Positions 32,040 to 39,154 of a stretch of 64,000 bases of DNA are shown in pieces. The position numbers were made by a program, and so were the translations under genes. The notes beneath the pieces are model-generated. The model had not been told where the DNA came from, ran no database searches, and was given only the letters and a program-made list of their open reading frames with translations. Source of the DNA: Actinomadura madurae (GTDB lineage Bacteria; Actinomycetota; Actinomycetes; Streptosporangiales; Streptosporangiaceae); assembly GCF_900115095.1 (NCBI RefSeq), contig NZ_FOVH01000020.1, positions 62,001 to 126,000 of the forward strand. Reading direction: 5' to 3'. Each line of letters opens with the position of its first letter. Position 1 is the stretch's first letter.

Positions 32040-33286
32040 GACCGCCACGTCACCGAGTAGTTGGGCTGGGATTCGGCCTTCTCCTGCGGATAGACCTGCT
32101 TGACCTGGCCGCCCTGCACCTGCATGAGGACGGGCAGGGCGTTGCCGTTGTCCCCGTTGGGGGCGAAGGTGATCGGGCCGGTGCCGACCGTGAGGGGCTC
32201 GACCTTCGAGGACGCGATGGCGTCGCGCACCTTCTCCGCGTCGGTGGTGCCCGCGCGCTCCACGCCCTGCGCGATCACCTGGACCGCGTCGTAGGCGAGG
32301 ACCGCGCCCGTGCGCATGGGGGCGCCGTAGCGCCGCTGGTAGTCCGCCCGCAGCCGGGCCGTCTTCGGGTTCCTGGCGTCGAAGTGGTAGTTGGTGCTGA
32401 AGATCCGCTCGGCGGTGGCGCCACCGTCGGTGACGAACTTCGGCTGGTCGTAGGCGCCGTTCGAGACGCCCCAGACCGCGTTCAGGTCCGGTTTCACCGC
32501 GGCGACCGCCTTGGCGGCGAGCAGGCTGTCGCGGTAGTAGCCGGCGACGGCCAGCACGTCCGCGCCGGACGCCTTGACCTGGGTGACCTGCGCGGTGAGG
32601 TCGGACACGGTGAGCGCGTCGTAGCTGATGTCGGGGCCGACCTCGATGCCGAGCCTTCCCGCCGCCTTGGCGAACGCCTCGGCGGCGCCGCTGCCGAAGT
32701 CGGTCTGTTCGTGCAGGAACGCGACCTTCCGCACGGGCCTGCCCGCCCGGTCCGACACCTCCTTGAGGTAGCGGGCGGCGGCGCCCGCGATGGCCGCGCT
32801 GCCGGGCTGGACCCGGAACGAGTACCGGTAGCCGTTCGCGAAGATCGCGTCCGAGGCGGTGACGTCCATGACGAACGGCACCCGGTTGCGTTCGGCGACG
32901 ACCGCGACGTTGGTGCTGACGGCGCTCTGGTAGGTGCCGACGAGCCCGACCGCCCCTTCGGAGATGAGCCGCTGGGCCTCGCTCTGGCCGACCTCCGCCT
33001 TGCCCTGGGTGTCGCCCGTCTCCAGCTCGACCTCGCGTCCGCCGAGGGACCTGATGCCGCCCGCGGCGTTGATCGCCTCCACCGCCATCTGCGCGCCGCG
33101 CCGCATCTGCTGGCCGTCGACCGCGTTGGCGCCGCTGACCGGATGCAGCGCACCGATCTTCACCGGGCCCTCGTCGCGTCCGGCCGCCACTCCGGCCGCG
33201 CCGGACGGCGCCGAGCCGCCGCAGCCGGCCGCGGCCAGCAGGACCGCGCACGTCGCCAGCCCGGCGGCGAGCTTTCGAGCCGACAT
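32036..33286 (-). CDS. livK: Substrate-binding lipoprotein LivK
   Basis: Periplasmic-binding-protein-fold lipoprotein of 416 residues (Peripla_BP_6), exposed on the outer face of the membrane. The signal ends in lipobox LLAAAGC with Cys22. The mature protein begins with a short linker, then VKIGALHPVSGANAVDGQQM, typical of LivK-like domains. Conserved lobe segments include GLVGTYQSAVSTNVAVVAER and FLHEQTDFGSGAAEAF. The ATG at 33286 sits 7 nt behind AGGAGAG. It is the promoter-proximal gene of the ten-gene operon; the tight linkage to PrpD, racemase, flavoprotein and hydantoinase genes suggests it binds their substrate. Confidence 0.92.
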   Translation of the reverse strand: MSARKLAAGLATCAVLLAAAGCGGSAPSGAAGVAAGRDEGPVKIGALHPVSGANAVDGQQMRRGAQMAVEAINAAGGIRSLGGREVELETGDTQGKAEVGQSEAQRLISEGAVGLVGTYQSAVSTNVAVVAERNRVPFVMDVTASDAIFANGYRYSFRVQPGSAAIAGAAARYLKEVSDRAGRPVRKVAFLHEQTDFGSGAAEAFAKAAGRLGIEVGPDISYDALTVSDLTAQVTQVKASGADVLAVAGYYRDSLLAAKAVAAVKPDLNAVWGVSNGAYDQPKFVTDGGATAERIFSTNYHFDARNPKTARLRADYQRRYGAPMRTGAVLAYDAVQVIAQGVERAGTTDAEKVRDAIASSKVEPLTVGTGPITFAPNGDNGNALPVLMQVQGGQVKQVYPQEKAESQPNYSVTWRS

Positions 33287-33326
33287 TCATCTCTCCTGCC
33301 GCTCTGCCCGATGCTCCACCCTCGTG

Positions 33327-33345
33327 TGTTCCGCTAGGAGGAACA
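33327..33345. promoter_or_regulatory. Candidate IclR-type operator upstream of livK
   Basis: Perfect inverted repeat TGTTCC-GCTAGGA-GGAACA lies 41 nt upstream of the livK start, in the divergent region between the two catabolic operons. Its form resembles sites used by IclR-family regulators, one of which is encoded at the end of the livK operon. Confidence 0.55.
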
Positions 33346-33407
33346 GCAGGTCACTGATGCGCCATCGTGGCACCCGTCACGCCGCCCGGTCAATATCTGG
33401 GGCTAAC

Positions 33408-33437
33408 TTGACGTAACTCAACAGGCAGTGCCAATTT
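33408..33437 (+). promoter_or_regulatory. Possible promoter for CoA-transferase operon
   Basis: TTGACG at 33408-33413 followed after 17-18 nt by an AT-rich CCAATTT. This is the best sigma-70-like match in the 241-nt divergent gap, but the -10 box is poor. Confidence 0.3.
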
Positions 33438-33527
33438 GGAAAGTCCGGGGCGCGTCCGCGAACCGGCCGAATCACCGACAACCGTTTCTCCCAGCGGAAC
33501 GATCTTCCTGTGAAGGCGGTACCGTCC

Positions 33528-34715
33528 ATGACCGACGCCCTGTCCGGAGTCCGGGTCCTCGACGCGGCCACGCTGTTCGCCGGCCCGCTCGCCGCGACGC
33601 TGCTCGGCGACTTCGGGGCCGAGGTCATCAAGATCGAGCACCCGAGGGGCGACCCGGTGCGCAGTCATGGCGCGCGGCGCGACGGCGTCGGGCTCTGGTG
33701 GAAGATGCTCGGCCGGAACAAGAAGGCGATGACCCTCTACCTCGGCTCGCCCGAGGGCCAGGACCTGTTCCGCCGCATGGCCGCCGACGCCGACGTGGTG
33801 ATCGAGAACTTCCGGCCGGGGACGCTGGAGCGCTGGGGCCTCGGCTACGACGAGCTGCGCAGGACCAACCCGCGGCTCGTCCTCGCGCGGGTGACCGGGT
33901 TCGGGCAGACCGGACCGTACGCCGGGCGGCCCGGGTTCGGGACGCTCGCCGAGGCGATGAGCGGGTTCGCCGCGATCACCGGGGAGCCGGACGGCCCGCC
34001 GACCCTGCCGCCGTTCGGCCTCGCCGACGGGATCGCCGCGCTGACCACCGCTTTCGCGGTGATGACGGCGCTGCGGGCGCGGGAGGCGACCGGCGAGGGG
34101 CAGGTGGTCGACCTGGCGATCATCGAGCCGATCCTCACCCTGCTCGGCCCGCAGATCATCACCTACGACCAGCTCGGCGAGCTGCAGGCCCGCACCGGGA
34201 ACCGCTCCCACAACAACGCGCCGCGCAACACCTACCGGACCCGCGACGGCGGCTGGGTCGCGATCTCCACCAGCGCCCAGTCGATCGCCGAGCGCGTGAT
34301 GCGGCTGGTCGGCCGGCCCGAGCTGATCGACGAGCCGTGGTTCGGCACCGGGGCCGAGCGCGCCGCGCACGCCGACGTGCTGGACGAGGCCGTCGGCTCC
34401 TGGATCGCCGCGCGCGACCGGGACGAGGTCGTCACGGCCTTCGAGGAGGCGCAGGCCGCGGTCGCGCCCGTCTACACCGCCGCCGACGTCATGGCCGACC
34501 CGCAGTTCGAGGCGCTCGGCACCATCGCGACCGTCCCCGACGACGAGCTCGGGCCGGTGCGGATGCAGAACATCCTGTTCCGGCTGTCGCGGACCCCGGG
34601 GCGGATCGCGTCGGCCGGGCCTCCGCTCGGCGCGCACACCGCCGAGATCCTCGCCCGGTACGGGGTGGACGAGGCCGGCCTGGACGACCTGCGCGGCAAG
34701 GGGGTGATCAGGTGA
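33528..34715 (+). CDS. Class III (CaiB/BaiF) CoA-transferase
   Basis: CoA-transferase of 395 residues that would move CoA from a donor acyl-CoA (often succinyl-CoA) to a carboxylic acid. The CaiB/BaiF hallmarks appear in order: GVRVLDAATLFAGPLAATLLGDFGAEVIKIE split across residues 6-36, VVIENFRPGTLERWGLGY, and ARVTGFGQTGPYAGRPGFG. Further along are NNAPRNTYRTRDGGWVAIS and TAADVMADPQFEALG. ATG 33528 gives the standard N terminus; a GTG 18 nt earlier lacks support. First gene of a four-gene operon with overlapping junctions, divergent from livK. It probably activates the imported or processed acid. Confidence 0.9.
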   Translation: MTDALSGVRVLDAATLFAGPLAATLLGDFGAEVIKIEHPRGDPVRSHGARRDGVGLWWKMLGRNKKAMTLYLGSPEGQDLFRRMAADADVVIENFRPGTLERWGLGYDELRRTNPRLVLARVTGFGQTGPYAGRPGFGTLAEAMSGFAAITGEPDGPPTLPPFGLADGIAALTTAFAVMTALRAREATGEGQVVDLAIIEPILTLLGPQIITYDQLGELQARTGNRSHNNAPRNTYRTRDGGWVAISTSAQSIAERVMRLVGRPELIDEPWFGTGAERAAHADVLDEAVGSWIAARDRDEVVTAFEEAQAAVAPVYTAADVMADPQFEALGTIATVPDDELGPVRMQNILFRLSRTPGRIASAGPPLGAHTAEILARYGVDEAGLDDLRGKGVIR

Positions 34716-35557
34716 CGCCCCGCTCCTGGCTGTACGTCCCGGGCGACCGGCCGGACCGCATCGGCAAGGCGCTCGCGTCGGGCGCGGACGCGGTGGTCCT
34801 CGACCTGGAGGACGCGGTCGCCCCGTCCGCCAAGTCGGGGGCGCGGCGCACCGTCCTCGACACGCTCACCGCCGGGCACGCCGCCCACGTGCGGATCAAC
34901 GCGCCCGCCACGCCGGACGGCGCCGACGACATCGCCCTGCTCGCGAGCGCGCCGGGCGGGCTCGCCGGGGTCCGGATCCCCAAATGCGAGGACCCGGGCG
35001 AGCTGCGCCGCGTCGCCGGCGCGCTCGGCGTCCCGGTGTTCCCCCTCCTGGAGTCGGCCCTCGGCGTCGAGAACGCCCTGGCCCTCGCGACCGCGCACCC
35101 GCTGGTCGCCGGGATCTCGCTCGGCGAGGCCGACCTGGCCGCCGACCTGCGGGTGTCCGGCGGCGACGCGCTGGCGTGGCCGCGGTCCCGGGTGGTGGTG
35201 GCGGCGCGGGCCGCCGGGCTCCCGTCCCCGCCGCAGAGCGTGTGGACCGCCGTCCGCGACCTGGACGGGCTCCGCGCCGACACCCTCGCCGGGCGCCGCG
35301 CCGGGTTCTTCGGCCGCTCGGTGATCCACCCCGCGCAGATCCCCGTCGTGCACGAGGCCTGCGCGCCCGACCCCGGCGACGTCGCCTGGGCGCGCGAGCT
35401 GATGAGCCGGCTGACCGAACGCGGCGACGCCGCGTGGATCGACTCCACCGGCCGGTTCGTGGACAGGGCCGTCGTCGAGCGCGCCGCCTGGGTCCTCGAC
35501 GCCGCCGCCTCCGCCGAGTCCGCCGCCCGCCCCCTCAAGGAAGGCCGCACCCCATGA
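34712..35557 (+). CDS. CitE-like HpcH/HpaI-family lyase
   Basis: TIM-barrel lyase of 281 residues resembling the CitE/citramalyl-CoA/malyl-CoA lyase group. N-terminal LYVPGDRPDRIGKALASGAD and VVLDLEDAVAP are characteristic, with the Glu-Asp pair for Mg binding. FPLLESALGVENA supplies the second acidic ligand, and the motif near the centre is GEADLAADLR rather than the more usual GxxDLxxDLG. Start is GTG in a GTGA overlap with the CoA-transferase stop. CoA-transferase plus CitE-like lyase is the combination used to split 3-hydroxyacyl-CoA thioesters such as citramalyl-CoA into acetyl-CoA and a 2-oxoacid. Confidence 0.87.
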   Translation: MTPRSWLYVPGDRPDRIGKALASGADAVVLDLEDAVAPSAKSGARRTVLDTLTAGHAAHVRINAPATPDGADDIALLASAPGGLAGVRIPKCEDPGELRRVAGALGVPVFPLLESALGVENALALATAHPLVAGISLGEADLAADLRVSGGDALAWPRSRVVVAARAAGLPSPPQSVWTAVRDLDGLRADTLAGRRAGFFGRSVIHPAQIPVVHEACAPDPGDVAWARELMSRLTERGDAAWIDSTGRFVDRAVVERAAWVLDAAASAESAARPLKEGRTP

Positions 35558-36366
35558 CCGACCCGCTCCTCGCCGCCGTGGCCGGAGGAGTCCGGCTCAT
35601 CGAGCTGGGCCAGCCGTTCTTCACCGGCATGCCCTGCTCCCCCAACCATCCGGGGTTCCGGATGACGCTGATCCGGCGGCACGGCGACATGGAGCGCCCC
35701 GACGGCGGCTCCGCCGCCAACGAGATCATCGTGACGGGCGGGCACGTCGGCACGCACATCGACGCGCTCTCGCACGTCAGCCACGACGGGGAGCTGCACG
35801 GCGGGGTCTCCGCGGCCGACGCGCAGCGCGGGGGCGTCTTCACCCGGCACGGGGCCGAGAACCTTCCCGGCCTGCTCCGCCGGGGCGTCCTGCTGGACGT
35901 GGCGGCCGTCCACGAGGTGGCGACGCTGCCGCCCGGCCACGGCGTCACGGCCGAGGACCTCGACCTCGCCGCCAAGCGCGCGGGGGCCGAGCCCGGGCCG
36001 GGCGACGTGGCGCTGATCCGCACCGGATGGGCCCGCACCTTCGGCGACGCGACCGCCTACCTCGGCAAGGAGACCGGCGTGCCGGGCGCGACGCCGTCCG
36101 CCGCGCGGTGGCTGGCCGAGCGGGGGGTCGTCGCGACGGGCGCCGACACGACCGCCTACGAGCAGATCCCCGAGGGCGCGGGCCACGCGGTGCTGCCCGT
36201 GCACCGGATCCTGCTGGTCGAGTCGGGGATCTTCATCCTGGAGCACCTGAACCTGGAGGCGCTCGCCGAGGCCCGGCTGCACGAGTTCGTGTTCGTGCTG
36301 GCCCCGCTGCGGATCAAGGGCGGGACCGGCTCTCCCGTCCGCCCCCTCGCCGCGGTGTCGGCATGA
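35554..36366 (+). CDS. Cyclase-family metal hydrolase (kynurenine formamidase-like)
   Basis: Cyclase-superfamily (PF04199) enzyme of 270 residues. The metal-binding signature HVGTHIDALSH (His64, His68, Asp70, His74) is intact, and TGADTTAYEQIP and LHEFVFVLAPLRIKGGTGSPVRP match the C-terminal part. Relatives include kynurenine formamidase and isatin hydrolase, which open amides or cyclic imides with Mn or Zn. ATGA overlap on both sides couples it to the lyase and PrpD genes. A second ring- or amide-opening enzyme next to the hydantoinase-like protein supports a cyclic-amide or lactam substrate. Confidence 0.88.
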   Translation: MTDPLLAAVAGGVRLIELGQPFFTGMPCSPNHPGFRMTLIRRHGDMERPDGGSAANEIIVTGGHVGTHIDALSHVSHDGELHGGVSAADAQRGGVFTRHGAENLPGLLRRGVLLDVAAVHEVATLPPGHGVTAEDLDLAAKRAGAEPGPGDVALIRTGWARTFGDATAYLGKETGVPGATPSAARWLAERGVVATGADTTAYEQIPEGAGHAVLPVHRILLVESGIFILEHLNLEALAEARLHEFVFVLAPLRIKGGTGSPVRPLAAVSA

Positions 36367-37757
36367 CGCCCGTCCAGCGGCTCGCGGACCTGGCGGCGTC
36401 CGCCGCCTCCCGCGGCCTGCCCGCGGAGCTGCGCGCCGACGCCGCCCGCCGCGTCCTGGACGCGCTCGGCAACAGCCTGGCGGCCACCGGGGAGCGCCCG
36501 GCCAGGGCCGTCGGGGAGCTGGTCGCCGAATGGGGCGGGGCCGGCCGCGCCACCGCGATCGGCACCGGCGCGCGGCTCCCCGAGCCGAGCGCCGCCCTGC
36601 TCAACGGGACGCTCGCCCACTCGCTGGACTTCGACGACACGCACCTGCCGTCCGTCCTGCACCCGTCGGCGTCCGTGGTGCCCGCGGCGCTGGCCGTCGC
36701 GGAGGCGCGGGGGGCGGGCGGGGCCCGGCTGCTGGACGCGGTCGGGGCCGGCGTCGAGATCACCGTGCGGCTCGGCATGGCCGGGTACGACCGCGAGCTC
36801 GGCAACTCGGTGTTCTTCGAGCGCGGCCAGCACGCCACGGCGATCTGCGGGGCGGTCGGCGCCGCCGCGTCCGCCGCCGTGCTGTCCGGCCTGGACGCCG
36901 CTGGGATAGCCGACGCCATGGGCATCGCGGCGAGCATGGGCGCGGGGATCCTGGAGGCCAACCGCACCGGCGGCACGGTGAAGCGGATCCACTGCGGGTG
37001 GGCCGCGCACGCCGCCGTGACCGCCGCCGGGCTCGCCCGCACGGGGATCACGGGGCCGCCGACCGTCCTCGAAGGCCGGTTCGGCCTGCTCCAGGCGTTC
37101 TGCGGCGACCGGGTCGACCTGGACGCGCTCACCTCCGGCCTGGGCGAGCACTGGGAGCTTCCCGGCATCTTCTTCAAGCCGTATCCGTGCAACCACTTCA
37201 CGCACGCCGGCATCGACGCCGCGCTGCGGCTGCGCGCCCGCGGCCTGGACCCAGGCGACGTCGAGTCGATCGAGCTGGGCGCGCCGGGCCCCGTCCTGCG
37301 GACGATCGGCGAGCCGCACGAGGACAAGGTCCGTCCCGAGTCCGGGTACCACGCCGCGTTCTCCGGCCCGTACACCGTCGCGGCGGCCCTCCTCGGCGGC
37401 GGCGGGCTCGGGGTCTTCCACGAGGACTTCACCGACGAGGCCGCCGCGGACCCCCGCCGCCTGGCGCTGGCCGCCAAGGTCCGCTGCGTGCCGGACGCCC
37501 GCTGCGACGAGATCTTCCCGCACCAGTTCCCGGCCGTCCTGCGCGTCCGCACCCGGGAGGGGGCGCTCCTGGAGGAGCGGGTGGACGCCAACCGGGGCGG
37601 GCCGGACGACCCGCTCTCGGCGGACGAGCTGGCGACGAAGTTCCGGCTGAACGCCGTGCGGCGTGTCACGGAGTCCCAGGCCGAGCGGATCACCGACATC
37701 GCCTACGGTCTCGCCGGCGTGGAGGACCTGCGCTCGCTGACGTCCCTGCTGGCCTGA
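36363..37757 (+). CDS. MmgE/PrpD-family protein (paralog 2)
   Basis: MmgE/PrpD protein of 464 residues, more canonical than the paralog at 27194. It has NGTLAHSLDFDDTHLPSVLH and HPSASVVPAALAVAEARGAG; the DFDDTH motif is the family hallmark. GAGVEITVRLGMA, GGTVKRIHCGWAAHAAVTAA and KPYPCNHFTHAGIDA follow in the usual order. The start overlaps the cyclase stop (ATGA). Reaction could be dehydration, decarboxylation or epimerisation of a hydroxy- or aminocarboxylate. Presence of two diverged copies in divergent operons suggests two successive steps or two stereoisomers. Confidence 0.88.
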   Translation: MTPVQRLADLAASAASRGLPAELRADAARRVLDALGNSLAATGERPARAVGELVAEWGGAGRATAIGTGARLPEPSAALLNGTLAHSLDFDDTHLPSVLHPSASVVPAALAVAEARGAGGARLLDAVGAGVEITVRLGMAGYDRELGNSVFFERGQHATAICGAVGAAASAAVLSGLDAAGIADAMGIAASMGAGILEANRTGGTVKRIHCGWAAHAAVTAAGLARTGITGPPTVLEGRFGLLQAFCGDRVDLDALTSGLGEHWELPGIFFKPYPCNHFTHAGIDAALRLRARGLDPGDVESIELGAPGPVLRTIGEPHEDKVRPESGYHAAFSGPYTVAAALLGGGGLGVFHEDFTDEAAADPRRLALAAKVRCVPDARCDEIFPHQFPAVLRVRTREGALLEERVDANRGGPDDPLSADELATKFRLNAVRRVTESQAERITDIAYGLAGVEDLRSLTSLLA

Positions 37758-37777
37758 CCTCGGATCCCGGCCTGACC

Positions 37778-38323
37778 TCAGATGTGCTCCATCAGGTAGA
37801 TCGCCGAGGTGCCGGGGGCCAGGGCCTCGAAGACGTGCGGGGCGTCGCCGGGGTAGGTGATGTAGTCGCCGGGGGCCAGTTCGACCGGCTCGGCCGAGGG
37901 CCCGGCGAGGGCACGGCCCGCGCTCAGGACTACGTGCTCGGTCGTGCCCGGTGGATGGGGATCGGAGAGGCGCGGCGTCCCGGGCTCCGCGGTGACGCGG
38001 TAGAGGTCGCGGCGGGCGTTCGGCGGGCAGGACGCGAGCAGCGCGGCCGTGTAGTCGGACGTGTCCGAGTGCGCGGCGGGCCCCTCCCCCGCGCGGATCA
38101 CCCGGACGGCCGGGCGCGGCGGATCGACCAGGCGGCTGAACGGGACGTTCAGGGCCGTGCCGAGGGCCCAGAGGGTCTCGACGCTCGGGTTGCCGGTGCC
38201 CGACTCCAGCTGGGAGAGCGTCGACTTCGCCAGCCCGGCGCGCCTGGCCAGCTCGGTCTGGGAGAGCCCGGCGCGCTTGCGCTCGCGGCGGATCGACGCG
38301 GCGATCCGCGCGATGAGGTCCAT
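37778..38323 (-). CDS. XRE-cupin regulator
   Basis: Regulator of 181 residues: an XRE helix-turn-helix (about 5-62, KRAGLSQTELARRAGLAKST with SQLESGTGNPSVETLWALG) joined to a cupin sensor domain (about 100-178, TEHVVLSAGRALAGP and PGDYITYPGDAPHVFEA). ATG 38323 has GGAGCG upstream. Proteins of this layout usually bind a small metabolite in the cupin barrel. It is divergent from the Asp/Glu racemase gene; two perfect GTTCG/CGAAC inverted repeats lie between them and make both genes likely targets. Convergent with the PrpD gene. Confidence 0.9.
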   Translation of the reverse strand: MDLIARIAASIRRERKRAGLSQTELARRAGLAKSTLSQLESGTGNPSVETLWALGTALNVPFSRLVDPPRPAVRVIRAGEGPAAHSDTSDYTAALLASCPPNARRDLYRVTAEPGTPRLSDPHPPGTTEHVVLSAGRALAGPSAEPVELAPGDYITYPGDAPHVFEALAPGTSAIYLMEHI

Positions 38324-38351
38324 GCGTTCGCTCCAGACGTCCACATATTCG

Positions 38352-38362
38352 GTTCGGCGAAC
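38352..38362. promoter_or_regulatory. XRE-cupin operator A
   Basis: Palindrome GTTCG-G-CGAAC lies 29 nt upstream of the XRE-cupin ATG. Together with the second copy at 38395 it brackets the divergent promoter region. Confidence 0.65.
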
Positions 38363-38394
38363 ATTCTCGGGTATGTTCAGGCTACTGGACGATT

Positions 38395-38410
38395 GTTCGC
38401 CATATCGAAC
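38395..38410. promoter_or_regulatory. XRE-cupin operator B
   Basis: GTTCG-CCATAT-CGAAC has the same arms as operator A but a 6-nt spacer. It lies 12 nt upstream of the racemase ATG and overlaps the region where its promoter or leader must be. Confidence 0.65.
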
Positions 38411-38422
38411 TGGAGCGGGCCC

Positions 38423-39154
38423 ATGAGGCATCTCGGCATCCTCGCCCACAGCGCCGAAGGCGCCGCGCTGTGCTTCCGGACCTTCTGCCAGGAGGGCTTC
38501 CGGGAGCTCGGCCCCGACGACCATCCGGACGTGACGCTCGACCTCATCGCGCTGGCGCGCAGCATGCCCGCGTGGGACGCCGGGGACCACGACTCGATCC
38601 GGGAGACCCTGGCCGAGAGCGTCCGGCGGCTCGCCGCGGCGGGCGCGGACTTCTTCGCGTGCCCGGACAACACCGCGCACATGGCCCTGGAACGCCCCGG
38701 CGGCGACCTGGCGCTGCCCGGACTGCACATCGCGCGGGTCGTCGCCGACCGGGCCGCCCGCGACGGCCGCACGCGCGTCGGCGTGCTCGGCACCCGCTAC
38801 ACCATGGACGGCCCCGTCTACCCGCGCGAGCTGGCCGCGCGCGGCATCGCCGCCGAGGTCCCCGAGGCCGCCGACCGGGAGACCGTCAACCGGATCATCT
38901 TCGAGGAGCTGGTGAACGGGGTCGTCACCGAGGACTCCCGGCGCGAGTACGTCCGGATCATCGGCCGGCTCGCCGAGCGCGGCTGCGACGCCGTCGCGCT
39001 GGTGTGCACCGAGATCCCGCTCCTGGTCGCGCCGGAGGTCTCGCCGCTGCCGACGCTCGACTCCACGCGCCTGCTGGCCCGCGCCGCGTTCGACGCGGCG
39101 GTGGGCCGCCGCGCCATCCCTACCTGGCGCGGCGGCCCGGCTCTCACCGCCTGA
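38423..39154 (+). CDS. Asp/Glu-type amino-acid racemase
   Basis: PLP-independent racemase of 243 residues, aspartate/glutamate racemase superfamily. The two catalytic cysteines are in CPDNTAH (Cys80) and VCTEIP (Cys195), matching the aspartate racemase/YgeA branch better than maleate isomerase. LGTRYTMDG, an N-lobe glycine loop typical of the branch, lies between. GGAGCGGG precedes the ATG. It is divergent from the XRE-cupin regulator and shares its operator region; the 3' end overlaps the convergent amidohydrolase by 11 nt. It probably provides stereoisomer conversion for the same catabolic theme. Confidence 0.85.
   Translation: MRHLGILAHSAEGAALCFRTFCQEGFRELGPDDHPDVTLDLIALARSMPAWDAGDHDSIRETLAESVRRLAAAGADFFACPDNTAHMALERPGGDLALPGLHIARVVADRAARDGRTRVGVLGTRYTMDGPVYPRELAARGIAAEVPEAADRETVNRIIFEELVNGVVTEDSRREYVRIIGRLAERGCDAVALVCTEIPLLVAPEVSPLPTLDSTRLLARAAFDAAVGRRAIPTWRGGPALTA

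Noticed and set aside
38423..39154. Maleate isomerase
   Set aside because: CPDNTAH and VCTEIP match the aspartate/glutamate racemase branch better. No maleamate or nicotinate pathway gene is adjacent.
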